64,000 nt of DNA from JACMLD01 sp047602295 (lineage in GTDB: Bacteria > Bacteroidota > Bacteroidia > Chitinophagales > Chitinophagaceae). The position numbers were made by a program, and so were the translations under genes. Positions within the stretch are counted from its first letter, which is position 1. The number at the start of each line of letters is the position of its first letter. The DNA lies in assembly GCA_047602295.1 (NCBI GenBank), contig JASGHP010000001.1, forward strand, positions 2,542,001 to 2,606,000, in the 5' to 3' direction. Below the pieces are notes generated by a model. That model was not told the DNA's origin, did no database searches, and was given only the letters and a program-made list of their open reading frames with translations. Positions 34,784 to 44,144 of the stretch are shown here, in pieces.

Positions 34784-35740
34784 ATGAAAAAAATCATTCT
34801 GTTAGTGCTAAGCGTTATGTTGGTATTTGTTTTTGCAACAAAAGCCAATACAGTTCATAAAACAAATGAAGACCAGCCTTCACCATTAATTGGTCGTTGG
34901 GATATTACCATGAATGTAAATGGAAAAGATCTTCCATCGTGGCTGGAGGTAGAATTGTCTGGCGTAAAAACTTTGGTAGGAAGATATGTAGGAACAGGTG
35001 GTAGTGCAAGACCTATATCTAAAGTAAATTTTGCAGATGGTAAAATGCATTTTGTGATTCCGCCACAATGGGAGCGCAGTGATAATGATGTGGTAGTGGA
35101 TGGTGTGTTGCAAGGTGATAGCCTGGTGGGTACATTAATATCTGTTGAGGGTAAAACATACAATTGGGTGGGGCACAGGGCTCCTTTATTGAAAAGAGAT
35201 AAGCCTGTTGTTTGGGGCAAGCCAATCACTTTGTTTAATGGAAAAGATACCAAAGGCTGGCATACACCTGCGGGCACTACCAACCAATGGATAGCAGAAG
35301 GCGGCATATTGCGCAGTCCGCATTCTGGTGCTAACTTAATCACGGATGAAACCTTTACAGATTTTAAACTGCACATAGAATTTCGTTATCCAAAAGAAAG
35401 CAATAGCGGTGTATACCTGCGCGGCCGCTATGAAGTGCAGATAGAAGATGATAAAGGCAAGGAACCGAGTTCTCACTTTTTGGGTGGTGTATATGGTTTT
35501 CTAACACCCAGCGATATGATGGCGAAAGATGCCGGCGAATGGCAGTCTTACGATATTACATTAATAGGAAGAATGGTGACAGTGGTGGTGAATGGTAAAA
35601 CTGTTATCAGCAACCAGGCAATACCAGGCATTACCGGTGGTGCACTTAGCAGCAGGGAACAAGATCCTGGTCCGCTTTATATACAGGGAGATCATGGCCC
35701 TGTAGACTTTAGAAATATTGTGATTACACCAGCGAAGTAG
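34784..35740 (+). CDS. Secreted DUF1080 (3-keto-disaccharide hydrolase fold) protein
   Basis: A 318-residue exported protein with signal peptide (IILLVLSVMLVFVFATKANT). Residues ~30-135 form a small beta domain (GRWDITMNVNGKDLPSWLEVEL). The C-terminal ~170 residues are a DUF1080 jelly roll: PITLFNGKDTKGWHTP, then DFKLHIEFRYPKESNSGVYLRGRYEVQI and GPLYIQGDHGPVDFRNIVI as family marks. DUF1080 proteins include 3-keto-glucoside hydrolases that act after a C3-oxidoreductase. No GFO/IDH/MocA partner gene is adjacent. The family is secure; the activity is inferred. Confidence 0.92.
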   Translation: MKKIILLVLSVMLVFVFATKANTVHKTNEDQPSPLIGRWDITMNVNGKDLPSWLEVELSGVKTLVGRYVGTGGSARPISKVNFADGKMHFVIPPQWERSDNDVVVDGVLQGDSLVGTLISVEGKTYNWVGHRAPLLKRDKPVVWGKPITLFNGKDTKGWHTPAGTTNQWIAEGGILRSPHSGANLITDETFTDFKLHIEFRYPKESNSGVYLRGRYEVQIEDDKGKEPSSHFLGGVYGFLTPSDMMAKDAGEWQSYDITLIGRMVTVVVNGKTVISNQAIPGITGGALSSREQDPGPLYIQGDHGPVDFRNIVITPAK

Positions 35741-35744
35741 AGAA

Positions 35745-35772
35745 CTGCAAGCTGTTAGCTGCAAGCTGCAAG
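35745..35772. repeat. AGCTGC-type repeat
   Basis: GCAAGCTGTTAGCTGCAAGC with flanking bases just after the DUF1080 stop. It is one arm of a set whose other arm is at 35906-35937 beyond the terminator. Confidence 0.55.
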
Positions 35773-35812
35773 TTGTGGTTGATTTTTAATCTTCATTATT
35801 AAGCACTGATAT

Positions 35813-35857
35813 AAAAAGGCGCATAGGATAAAACTTATCTTATGCGCCTTTTTTTTT
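35813..35857. terminator. Bidirectional terminator between convergent genes
   Basis: Arms GGCGCATA-G-GATAA and TTATC-T-TATGCGCC flanked by A-run and T-run. It should stop transcription from the DUF1080 gene (plus) and from the DinB gene (minus). Confidence 0.85.
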
Positions 35858-35905
35858 AACTATTTAAAAAAGCAAAAGCTTGTTTATTTTAACGCTAAAG
35901 GCTTG

Positions 35906-35937
35906 TAGCTAGCAGCTAATAGCTTGCAGCTTTCCTC
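35906..35937. repeat. AGCTGC-type repeat
   Basis: TAGCTAGCAGCTAATAGC and TTGCAGCTTTCC next to the DinB gene stop. It is the reverse-complement-type partner of the element at 35745-35772. Confidence 0.55.
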
Positions 35938-36491
35938 TAAAACAATCTCTCATTCGGAGGTCTAACACCTACCAGTCGTATATAAATAGTAGTTTGTCCG
36001 CGATGGTGTGTCTGGTGTTCAAATGTTTTTGTGATTAGGGAAAACCTTGTTTCTTCTCCAGGGCCGAATTTCTTTTTCTCGCCCCATTTGTTTACGTCGG
36101 TGGCTTTTACTGCGCTAATGCAATAATCGTAGCTGTTGGTAACATAATACATAACAGAATCTTTCGACCATGCAGTGGCACTTTTTTCAGCATCTCTGGC
36201 CATATTAAATGTTGGCTTTTGGTCGGTGCCGGCCATCATTAATCCAACGTTTCCACCTGCCAGGTGCAGCATCTGTTGTGCAAAGCTTCTTACACTGTCT
36301 GTTGCCTTAAACGTGTACTTATTTGCGGGCATTGCGTTCAGATAATCGATGGTATAAGCTTTAGCCCTTTCCCAATCTTTTACAAGTTGCGCTTTAATGT
36401 CTTCACTGGTTAATGCTTGTGCATTTACTTTGGTACAAATACAAAACAGGAGAGGCAGGCATATGGCAGCCTGAGCAATAATCTTTTTCAT
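35937..36491 (-). CDS. Exported DinB-like protein
   Basis: A 184-residue protein of the DinB/YfiT four-helix fold. It begins with a signal peptide (IIAQAAICLPLLFCICTKVNAQ), which is a common Bacteroidota variant. Helix features include LVKDWERAKAYTIDYLNAM and the metal-site-like His segments QQMLHLAGG and FEHQTHHRGQTTIYIRL. DinB-like proteins are metal-binding, and many act in thiol-transfer reactions. The substrate is not known. Converges with the DUF1080 gene onto a shared terminator. Confidence 0.85.
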   Translation of the reverse strand: MKKIIAQAAICLPLLFCICTKVNAQALTSEDIKAQLVKDWERAKAYTIDYLNAMPANKYTFKATDSVRSFAQQMLHLAGGNVGLMMAGTDQKPTFNMARDAEKSATAWSKDSVMYYVTNSYDYCISAVKATDVNKWGEKKKFGPGEETRFSLITKTFEHQTHHRGQTTIYIRLVGVRPPNERLF

Positions 36492-36554
36492 AACAGTGAT
36501 TTTTTAGACTGTTAAGGTAGAGAAATTAATGAGATGAATGTGGAAATGTGATGG

Positions 36555-36600
36555 AAGATAGTGGTAAGTTTTAAGTGGTAAGTTGTAAGTTAGCTCACCC
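36555..36600. repeat. TTAAGTGGTAAGT-type repeat
   Basis: GGTAAGTTTTAAGTGGTAAG and TTGTAAGTTAGCTCACC lie in the gap upstream of the DinB gene. Confidence 0.5.
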
Positions 36601-36682
36601 CATTGTGTTCTTTGAGAAATCCTTTGTAAACCTTGTGGTAAAATATTTTGCCAGGTGGAATAATGGTAGTAAAAAGCAAAAC

Positions 36683-36787
36683 CCTCTTTTCCCTCCGTGA
36701 AAACCTACTGTACCTCCGTGGTAAAATTGCCGCGAACTGTCGAAGCAAATGGCTCACAGCTCACAGCTAGTAGCTAATAGCTTTCCT
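36683..36787. repeat. Composite repeat core (CTCTTTTCCCTCCGTG...GCCGCGAA) plus AGCT-rich tail
   Basis: The block 36683-36736 (CTCTTTTCCCTCCGTGAAAA ... GTAAAATTGCCGCGAA) recurs at 54642-54696 and inverted at 46325-46379. It is followed at 36751-36787 by an AGCT-type repeat (GGCTCACAGCTCACAGC). Confidence 0.75.
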
Positions 36788-38625
36788 CAAAGCTCAAATT
36801 CCCAAACAGTTCTATAGCTGCCTTTTTCTTCTATGTATGTGAGAAAGGCATTGTAAAAAGGATCTGCGCCAATAGTGGCACTGTCTCCAATCACAAACAA
36901 TTGTTCTTTGGCGCGGGTGATGGCTACGTTCATGCGGCGATAATCTTTCAAAAAGCCGATATCTCCATCGTCATTGCTGCGTACTAACGAAAGAACGATA
37001 CATTCTTTTTCCTGACCCTGGAAACTATCAATGGTGCTGATGCGCATGTTTTTGGGCAATGCTTCTTTTGCAGCACTCACTTGTCCTGAGTAAGGCGAAA
37101 TAAAAGCAGTGGCTGCAGGATCTAATGGCGTTGTTTCTAGCAATTTAAGCACCAACTCAAGTTCTCCTTTGTTTTGAAGACTGGTGCCATCGCTTCCACG
37201 TGTTTCATTATGCCCCGAACCAGCAGTATCTATAAAAGTGATATGCGCCCCGGTGTTTTGCAAATGCGGAGCGGTCTTCAGTTGCTTATCATAAAAATAA
37301 TTACTACTAAATCCGGCAATAGATTCACGCATGCGGTATTGCGTATTCAAAAGAAAAATAGGCAATAGCCTGTTGATGGCTACTTCAAGTATAGATCTGT
37401 TCAATCCTAATTGAGCTGCTTCATGGCTAAGCACGGTTGGAGGCAATTGCAAATGATCGCCTGCTAAAACATATTTCTCTGCTAATGGAAATATGCACCA
37501 TGCCAGCGGTTCAATACACTGGCCGGCTTCATCAATTACCAGCGTATGAAATTTTAGCTGATTAATCTTTGCATCGCTAAGTCCAACCGGCGTTCCTGCA
37601 ATTACATTGGCTTCCGTATACAGCTTCTCTTCATTGTATGCCTGCAGTTTTTTAATAGAAGCCCTTATATCTTTTACTTCTTTAAACAAGAGATTGCGTT
37701 GCTCACGTTCGGCTTTTCCGAAATGTTTTTTGTATTTCAGCGCCATCTTCCTGAACTCTTCTGCTCTTATTTTTAATTGTTTGATTTCTTTTTGTTGTTT
37801 GCTATCTGCCAGTCGTCCTTCTGGCGTATGCTGAAAAATAGTTTCATCCACTTTGCTGGTGTTGCCTACGCGAAGTACATTCAAATTGTGTTTGATAAGC
37901 CCTTTGGCAATATTGTCTACCGCCGTATTGCTGGGTGCTGCTACCAATACTTTTTCTCCGGCACGTACCAATTGCACAATAGCTTCTATCAATGTAGTTG
38001 TTTTGCCGGTGCCGGGTGGGCCATGTACAATAGTTATCTGTTGGTTTTGATTAATTGCGGCAATGGCCTGCTGTTGGCTTTCATTGAAATGATGATGCGT
38101 AAGATGCAATTGCTGTTGTGGCGTATGCGCTTGCAATGCAGTTGCAGGTGTATCTCCATGCAATTGTTCGAACAACTGTAGCATGGGTTTATTCGCTTCC
38201 AGTTCATTTAGCACTTTTTTCATGATGCTGGTAGTGCGCTGATCGGGTGCTAGTTTAATGCCTACGCCATTGTCTTCAATCCAATCTGGAAAATCCGGTG
38301 CAAAAAGACGGAACTCGCCTGCTTTGCCATCCATGTTCATTAAGATGCCTTTAACAGGTTCTTCTCCCTGCAAAAAACATTCAATGGCCACACCATCACG
38401 AAAGAGTTGTGTTTCGGCCGGAAAATTAAGCCGGAAGCTGATTTCAGGATAGTCTGCATAACCAAAACTCTTGCGGGTGACATTAATAGGATGAAGCGCC
38501 AAACCCTCTGCTTTTAAAGACTTTAGGGTATGTTGTTGATCAAGGCTAAACCTTTTTACCTGTTCTTTCTCTTCTAAATCTATACACTGAATCAGTTGCT
38601 TTATATACGGATGTGTTGCCGGCAT
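36787..38625 (-). CDS. SF1 helicase, DNA2/UPF1-IGHMBP2-like
   Basis: A 612-residue AAA/SF1B helicase expected to unwind DNA or RNA 5'-3' with ATP. Walker A GPPGTGKT (202-209), Walker B DEAGQCIEP, motif III GDHLQLPPTV, motif IV QYRM, motif V STIDSFQGQE and motif VI VAITRAKEQL are all intact. The N-terminal ~150 residues resemble the beta-barrel 1A region of IGHMBP2. A basic stretch (RKMALKYKKHFGKAERE) sits inside the helicase core, as in UPF1-like proteins. The substrate in bacteria is unclear. Confidence 0.94.
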   Translation of the reverse strand: MPATHPYIKQLIQCIDLEEKEQVKRFSLDQQHTLKSLKAEGLALHPINVTRKSFGYADYPEISFRLNFPAETQLFRDGVAIECFLQGEEPVKGILMNMDGKAGEFRLFAPDFPDWIEDNGVGIKLAPDQRTTSIMKKVLNELEANKPMLQLFEQLHGDTPATALQAHTPQQQLHLTHHHFNESQQQAIAAINQNQQITIVHGPPGTGKTTTLIEAIVQLVRAGEKVLVAAPSNTAVDNIAKGLIKHNLNVLRVGNTSKVDETIFQHTPEGRLADSKQQKEIKQLKIRAEEFRKMALKYKKHFGKAEREQRNLLFKEVKDIRASIKKLQAYNEEKLYTEANVIAGTPVGLSDAKINQLKFHTLVIDEAGQCIEPLAWCIFPLAEKYVLAGDHLQLPPTVLSHEAAQLGLNRSILEVAINRLLPIFLLNTQYRMRESIAGFSSNYFYDKQLKTAPHLQNTGAHITFIDTAGSGHNETRGSDGTSLQNKGELELVLKLLETTPLDPAATAFISPYSGQVSAAKEALPKNMRISTIDSFQGQEKECIVLSLVRSNDDGDIGFLKDYRRMNVAITRAKEQLFVIGDSATIGADPFYNAFLTYIEEKGSYRTVWEFEL

Positions 38626-38704
38626 GCCGTGAAAATAGGGCGGTTAACAGGAATAAAAAAATCATTGTGATTGTTAAACGCATGCGTCCGCATGAATAAT
38701 AGAA

Positions 38705-38735
38705 TTGCTGCATTCAGTTTTTTAATATACCTTTG
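38705..38735 (+). promoter_or_regulatory. Promoter for the DEAD-box helicase gene
   Basis: TTG (38705-38707) and TACCTTTG (38728-38735) fit the Bacteroidota TTG / TAnnTTTG promoter with a 20-bp spacer. Predicted transcription starts near 38742, giving a leader of ~130 nt before the GTG at 38876. Confidence 0.55.
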
Positions 38736-38875
38736 CGTCTCTTAACGTTCATGCATTCTCCGTTTGTGATGTAGTTAAAATCTTCTCTCATTCAGCGACC
38801 GCTTAACCTAAGGCAGATAAAGTACCAGGCAAATGCCAGTAGCCTTATCACATTTTTTTACATAAAACATTTATA

Positions 38876-40168
38876 GTGTTATTTAATGAGTTATCGCTCA
38901 TAGATACTGTATTGCAGGCTTTGAGCAAAGAGGGATATACAAATCCTACCCCTATCCAGGAAAAAGCAATTCCTGTAGTATTAGCCGGAAACGATCTTTT
39001 GGGTTGTGCGCAAACCGGCACCGGTAAAACAGCGGCATTTACCATACCTGTATTGCAGCGCATGTATTTGCAAAAGCAGGCAAGTAAACAAACACAGCAT
39101 CGGATTGCCGCATTAATTCTTACGCCTACACGTGAGTTGGCTATACAGATTGGCGAAAGCATAGAAGCTTATGGCCGCTTCCTGCCAATAAAACACCAGG
39201 TTATTTTTGGTGGTGTATCACAATTCAACCAGGTGCAGAATATCCGCAAAGGCATAGATATATTGGTTGCTACACCTGGTCGTTTATTAGATCTGATGCA
39301 GCAAGGACATGTCTCTTTAAGAGATATTCAATATTTCATTTTGGATGAAGCTGACCGTATGCTTGACATGGGTTTTGTGCACGATGTAAAACGCATCATT
39401 GCAAAACTGCCTGCAAAACGCCAGACCTTGTTTTTCTCTGCTACCATGCCACCGGAAATTCAGCAACTTGCAAATGTGTTGTTGCACCAACCGATTAAAG
39501 TGGAAGTGACGCCGCCTGCATCTACAGCAGAGCTGATTGATCAGGCAGTTTATTTTGTAGACAAACAGCATAAGCCATCTTTGCTGGTGCATTTGTTAAA
39601 GGATGAAAGCATTGAGACAGCTTTGGTGTTTACACAAATGAAACATGCTGCCGATAAAATTGCCCGCATGTTGAATGGTGCAGGCATAACTTCTGCAGCT
39701 ATTCATGGTAATAAATCTCAAAACGCAAGACAGGCTGCGTTGGCTAACTTTAAAAGCAAACAAATACGCGTATTGGTAGCAACCGATATTGCTGCACGTG
39801 GTATTGATATTGATGAGCTGGCGCATGTTATCAATTATGAATTGCCGAATGTGCCTGAAACTTATGTACACCGCATTGGCAGAACAGGACGTGCGGGTGC
39901 CAGCGGAAGAGCCATTTCATTTTGCGATCATAGCGAAAGAGCTTATTTGAATGATATTGAAAAACTAATCAGAAAGAAGGTTCCCGTAGCTACTGCAGCA
40001 GGTTTTACACCGGTGGTGTTGCCAAAACCAGCACAGCCTGTACAGCAACATGGTCAACAGAAACAACGTGGTTCTTTTCATCAGCGCCGCAAGCAGCAGC
40101 CTGGTCAGAGAAATGGAGGCAAGCCTGCACACCGTGGTGGTCATTCAAAAAAAGTAGTGGCAGGATAG
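38876..40168 (+). CDS. rhlE: DEAD-box ATP-dependent RNA helicase, RhlE-like
   Basis: A 430-residue RNA helicase for RNA remodelling and ribosome assembly. It uses a GTG start; no in-frame ATG precedes the conserved FNELSLIDTVLQAL. Q motif PTPIQEKAIP, motif I AQTGTGKT (45-52), DEAD at 157-160, SAT in FFSATMP, and HRIGRTGRAG are all present. The C-terminal ~60 residues are basic and Gln-rich (QQKQRGSFHQRRKQQ). The long leader is a plausible place for cold-shock-type or autogenous control. A perfect hairpin terminator follows. Confidence 0.94.
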   Translation: MLFNELSLIDTVLQALSKEGYTNPTPIQEKAIPVVLAGNDLLGCAQTGTGKTAAFTIPVLQRMYLQKQASKQTQHRIAALILTPTRELAIQIGESIEAYGRFLPIKHQVIFGGVSQFNQVQNIRKGIDILVATPGRLLDLMQQGHVSLRDIQYFILDEADRMLDMGFVHDVKRIIAKLPAKRQTLFFSATMPPEIQQLANVLLHQPIKVEVTPPASTAELIDQAVYFVDKQHKPSLLVHLLKDESIETALVFTQMKHAADKIARMLNGAGITSAAIHGNKSQNARQAALANFKSKQIRVLVATDIAARGIDIDELAHVINYELPNVPETYVHRIGRTGRAGASGRAISFCDHSERAYLNDIEKLIRKKVPVATAAGFTPVVLPKPAQPVQQHGQQKQRGSFHQRRKQQPGQRNGGKPAHRGGHSKKVVAG

Positions 40169-40204
40169 AAGATATCGCCTTTAAATAATCGCATCAACTA
40201 AATG

Positions 40205-40240
40205 AATAGCATGGAAAATTTTCCATGCTATTTTTATTTT
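40205..40240 (+). terminator. Rho-independent terminator after rhlE
   Basis: The palindrome with arms AATAGCATGGAAAA and TTTTCCATGCTATT (40205-40232) is followed by TTTATTTT. Confidence 0.85.
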
Positions 40241-40285
40241 CGGCCTATCTTTAAATGCTTGCCTGAACATTTTAAAATAACACGC

Positions 40286-41719
40286 ATGAGAAGATTTGTT
40301 TTACTATTGCTGATAGCGCTTGTAAATCGTTCACAGGCACAACAAGTATTCGATTTTGTTATCAGCAATCCAACCATCATTGATGTAAACAATGGCGCAT
40401 TAATAAAGCAACAGGATATTCTTGTAAAAGGCAATCGTATTGCAGGTATTGTTCCCCATCGTGCAAAGTATGCTGTCAACGTAAAAATTGCGGATGCAAG
40501 TGGTAAGTATGTAATACCCGGACTTTGGGATATGCACATGCATTTTGGCGGCGGCGATTCTTTATTAGAAGAAAATAAAAATCTCTTTCCCTTATTTATT
40601 GCGAATGGAATTACTGCAGTAAGAGATGCCGCTGCAGATATCAGCGGCGCTGTATTGCAATGGAGAAAGCAGGTCGCAGAAGGTAGTTTAATGGGGCCAA
40701 CCATTTTCACTTCTGGTCCCAAGTTAGAAGGCATTAAATCTATTTGGATTGGCGATTTGGAAGTAGGCACGGTAGAAGAAATGAATAAAGCATTGGATTC
40801 CCTGCAAGGCCTGCATGTTGATTTTATAAAAATTACCGACAATACCATTAAGCCTTCGCTATACCTGGAAGCAGTAAAAGAAGCCCGTAAACGCGGCTTT
40901 AAAATCTCCGGCCATGTTCCTTATGCGCTCACCATGCAACAGGTAACCGATGCCGGTCTTTCTTCGGTTGAGCATATGGGTTATGTGTTGAAAGCCGGTG
41001 CTAAAAATGAAGCTGCTATTGCCAATGGTTTAGCCAATGGAACAATTGCAGGCGCTGCCGTAATGCCGATGGTGTTGCAAAATTTTGATACGGCGTATGC
41101 ATTAAAAGTGTATCGCCACATGGCTGCAGTTGGTACTGCTGTTACGCCAACGCTTTCTATCAGTCGTGCTACTTCTTTTTTAGACCAGGAAGATCATTGG
41201 AAAGACGATTACCTGAAATATCTGGGGCAAGGTTTAAAAAATACTTACTGGTGGCGGGTAAAACGTGCAGCAAAAGACAGTGCTGCGCAAATAGCTTTGC
41301 GTCACCTGGTGTTTGAGAAATCTGCAGGCCTTTTGCCATTGCTGCACAAAGCCGGTGTAATGATTATGGCAGGCACGGATGCAGGTTATCTTAATTCTTT
41401 TGATTATCCCGGCCAGTCATTGCACACAGAGTTGTCATTAATGGTACAGTATGGATTAACACCCTTGCAGGCATTGCAAACAGCTATAATAAATGGGCCG
41501 CGTTATTTTGGCAAACAACGGGAATATGGCCGCATCGCAAAAAGCTTTTACGCAGATATATTGGTGCTGGATAAAAATCCATTGGAAGACATTCATAACA
41601 CCCAAGCCATTAATGGCGTAATGGTAAAAGGGCATTATTATTCAAGGGCGGACTTAGATAAGTTATTGGCAGAAGTTGCAGCAAAAGCAGCAGCCAGTCC
41701 ATTTAAACCCATTGAATAG
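40286..41719 (+). CDS. Secreted amidohydrolase
   Basis: A 477-residue metal-dependent hydrolase of the amidohydrolase superfamily with signal peptide (FVLLLLIALVNRSQAQ). The metal-binding HxH lies in IPGLWDMHMHFGGG; Lys in VDFIKITDN, His in ISGHVPY, His in SSVEHMGYV, and Asp in IMAGTDAGYL are the remaining ligands. This pattern is that of imidazolonepropionase/prolidase-like members acting on C-N bonds of peptides or rings. The frame opens upstream at 40202 inside the terminator, so the ATG at 40286 is preferred. It precedes a serine hydrolase by 51 bp. Confidence 0.92.
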   Translation: MRRFVLLLLIALVNRSQAQQVFDFVISNPTIIDVNNGALIKQQDILVKGNRIAGIVPHRAKYAVNVKIADASGKYVIPGLWDMHMHFGGGDSLLEENKNLFPLFIANGITAVRDAAADISGAVLQWRKQVAEGSLMGPTIFTSGPKLEGIKSIWIGDLEVGTVEEMNKALDSLQGLHVDFIKITDNTIKPSLYLEAVKEARKRGFKISGHVPYALTMQQVTDAGLSSVEHMGYVLKAGAKNEAAIANGLANGTIAGAAVMPMVLQNFDTAYALKVYRHMAAVGTAVTPTLSISRATSFLDQEDHWKDDYLKYLGQGLKNTYWWRVKRAAKDSAAQIALRHLVFEKSAGLLPLLHKAGVMIMAGTDAGYLNSFDYPGQSLHTELSLMVQYGLTPLQALQTAIINGPRYFGKQREYGRIAKSFYADILVLDKNPLEDIHNTQAINGVMVKGHYYSRADLDKLLAEVAAKAAASPFKPIE

Positions 41720-41770
41720 TGGAAAATGTTTTCTAAGTGTGTTAAATGCTTCTTCTTTAATATTTCCATC

Positions 41771-42994
41771 ATGAAAAAATATTGCTTCTTCATTTTATTG
41801 CTGCTATCATTTACTGCTATAGCGCAAAAAACAAAAACCGTAAAAGCGGCTGATTACTTTCCGCCTGCGGGCAACTGGCAGCAAAAGACTGCTACAGAAT
41901 TAGGTTTGAAGCAGGCTGCTGTAGATGCTGCTGTTTCACTGGCAATAGCAGGTGAAATAAAAGCGCCACGCAATATGGAGATAAATCATTACCGCACATT
42001 TGGCAAAGAACCTTTTGGTGAAGGCATTGGTCCGTTTGCGGAAAGAGGTGCGCAAACCGGCATCATTGTTTACAAGGGATATATCATTGCCAGTTGGGGT
42101 GAGCCATTGCGTTGCGATATGACACACAGTGTTACTAAAAGTTTTTTAAGTACAGTAGTGGGTGTAGCGGTAGACAGTGGCTTAATCAAAAATGTGATGG
42201 ATACAGTAGCGCCTTACATTCCACCCATTGAATTATATGGACAACCCGTTAACCGCTCTGCAGATCTTATCGGTCAGCCACAACTGTTAGATATTTTTTC
42301 AACGCCGCATAATAAAACAATTACGTGGAATGATATGTTGAGGCAAACCAGCGATTGGGAAGGAACACTCTGGGGCAAACCTGAATGGGCAGATCGTCCA
42401 GACAGCAATGCTAATACGTGGATGACAAGACCAAGACATCCTTCAGGATCTGTTTATGAATACAATGATGTACGTGTAAATGCATTGGCGCTTGCTGCTA
42501 CCAGTGTATGGCGCAGGCCTTTGCCGCAGGTGCTTAAACAAACGATTATGGATCCAATCGGTGCAAGTAATACATGGCGTTGGACAGGTTATCGCAATGC
42601 ATGGATTGTTTTAGATGGTCAGCCGGTGCAAAGTGTAAGTGGTGGTGGTCATTGGGGTGGTGGCATGTTCATCAGTGCATATGATATGGCACGTTTTGGT
42701 TTGCTTACCATGCACAAAGGCAATTGGAACGGCAGGCAACTCATCAGCGAAAAATGGGTGAAGCAGGCATTAACTCCCACACCAGCAAAAACAGATTACG
42801 GTTACATGAACTGGTTTTTAAATACTGATAACAAGATGTTGCCATCTGCTCCGGCAACTGCCTTCATGCATATTGGTAATGGCGCCAATTTTATTTATGT
42901 AGATCCGGAACATGATTTGGTAATGGTGGTAAGATGGCTGGAAGGAACCAAAACAATGGATGCTGTGGTAAAGAAAATATTGGAAGCTTATTAG
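41771..42994 (+). CDS. Secreted serine hydrolase, class C beta-lactamase fold
   Basis: A 407-residue penicillin-binding-protein-like hydrolase with signal peptide (CFFILLLLSFTAIAQ). Catalytic SxxK is Ser120-Val-Thr-Lys123 (THSVTKSFL); the YxN-type motif is VYEYNDVRVNAL; and the third motif region is HWGGGMFISAYDMARFG. Members are esterases, peptidases or beta-lactamases; resistance cannot be inferred. The frame opens at 41726 but the ATG at 41771 gives the clean signal. The amidohydrolase lies just upstream, and they may be cotranscribed. Confidence 0.92.
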   Translation: MKKYCFFILLLLSFTAIAQKTKTVKAADYFPPAGNWQQKTATELGLKQAAVDAAVSLAIAGEIKAPRNMEINHYRTFGKEPFGEGIGPFAERGAQTGIIVYKGYIIASWGEPLRCDMTHSVTKSFLSTVVGVAVDSGLIKNVMDTVAPYIPPIELYGQPVNRSADLIGQPQLLDIFSTPHNKTITWNDMLRQTSDWEGTLWGKPEWADRPDSNANTWMTRPRHPSGSVYEYNDVRVNALALAATSVWRRPLPQVLKQTIMDPIGASNTWRWTGYRNAWIVLDGQPVQSVSGGGHWGGGMFISAYDMARFGLLTMHKGNWNGRQLISEKWVKQALTPTPAKTDYGYMNWFLNTDNKMLPSAPATAFMHIGNGANFIYVDPEHDLVMVVRWLEGTKTMDAVVKKILEAY

Positions 42995-43145
42995 TTAAAT
43001 GCAATTGAACACAGATAATCATGATAGAGCGGATGTAAAAGATTGTAGAGCTATGCACTGATGCTTCTTTGCATTCGTTGAGAGAAATAATTTTGTTTAT
43101 CTGCCAAATCCTGATAATCCGCGTTCCATAGTTTATTTTCGCCTT

Positions 43146-44117
43146 ATGGTTTTATTACGGGCACAACATGTCTCCAAAATAGAAAAAGGCGAGTATACTG
43201 TAAAAGATATCAGCTTTACACAAGCGTCTTTTCAAAAGATGGCCATTGCGGGTGAAACAGGTTCTGGTAAAACAACTTTATTAAAACTGATCGCAGGCCT
43301 GTTGCAGCCAGATGAAGGGCAAATTCTTTTTGAAGACAAAAGAGTAAAAGGGCCAAACGATCAGTTGATTCCTGGTCATAAAGGTATTGCTTACCTCAGC
43401 CAGCATTTTGAACTGCGCAACAATTATTGGGTGCATGAAATACTTTCTTATGCCAATGAATTGAGCGAAGACGATGCCAACAGGCTGTATCAAATCTGTC
43501 GCATTGATCATTTATTGCAAAGAAGAACGGATCAATTGTCTGGCGGAGAACGGCAAAGAATTGCGCTGACACGTTTATTAATTGGTGCGCCACGTTTGCT
43601 ATTGTTGGATGAGCCTTTCTCTCATTTGGATACCGCCCATAAGCGCATTATAAAATCTGTAATAGACGATATTACCCAGAAGTTAAAAATTACCTGCATA
43701 TTGGTGTCTCACGATGCAACAGATGTATTGCCCTGGGCCGATAGTATTGTGGTGATAAAAAACGGTGAATTTGTACAACAGGCAGATCCGGAAACTATAT
43801 ATCGTCAACCAGCAGACTTGTATTGTGCCGGTCTTTTTGGTGAATACAATTTTTTATCGGGCAAAGAAACAATTGCGTTGAATTATGCTTCGCCACCTGG
43901 CAATAAAAGATTATTGGTAAGACCAGAACAATTGGTTGTCCAAAAAGATGGTGGAGTTGAAGCAACAGTTCAATCAATTTCTTTTATGGGCAGCCATTAC
44001 AGGATGCGTGTGTTGTTGGGCAACTTGCCACTGCTGGTAAAAACCACTATAGGTCCTTTTGCAGTTGGAGATACAATTGGTATATCATTGACTGCTTTTG
44101 AACCTTGCTATTTATAA
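43146..44117 (+). CDS. ABC transporter ATPase with C-terminal TOBE-like domain (no permease nearby)
   Basis: A 323-residue ATPase subunit of the PotA/FbpC/MalK type. Walker A GETGSGKT (36-43), Q-loop near SQHF, signature LSGGERQR (131-138), Walker B LLLLDEPFSHLD, and H-loop VSHDATD are intact. The C-terminal ~90 residues (KRLLVRPEQLVVQKDGGVEATV) resemble a TOBE small-ligand regulatory domain. This is typical of importers of polyamine, Fe3+ or sugars. No permease or binding-protein gene is adjacent; the TauE/SafE exporter follows 27 bp later. Its partner subunits must be elsewhere. Confidence 0.9.
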   Translation: MVLLRAQHVSKIEKGEYTVKDISFTQASFQKMAIAGETGSGKTTLLKLIAGLLQPDEGQILFEDKRVKGPNDQLIPGHKGIAYLSQHFELRNNYWVHEILSYANELSEDDANRLYQICRIDHLLQRRTDQLSGGERQRIALTRLLIGAPRLLLLDEPFSHLDTAHKRIIKSVIDDITQKLKITCILVSHDATDVLPWADSIVVIKNGEFVQQADPETIYRQPADLYCAGLFGEYNFLSGKETIALNYASPPGNKRLLVRPEQLVVQKDGGVEATVQSISFMGSHYRMRVLLGNLPLLVKTTIGPFAVGDTIGISLTAFEPCYL

Positions 44118-44144
44118 GCTTTTCTAATTGCTATATTTGACTGC

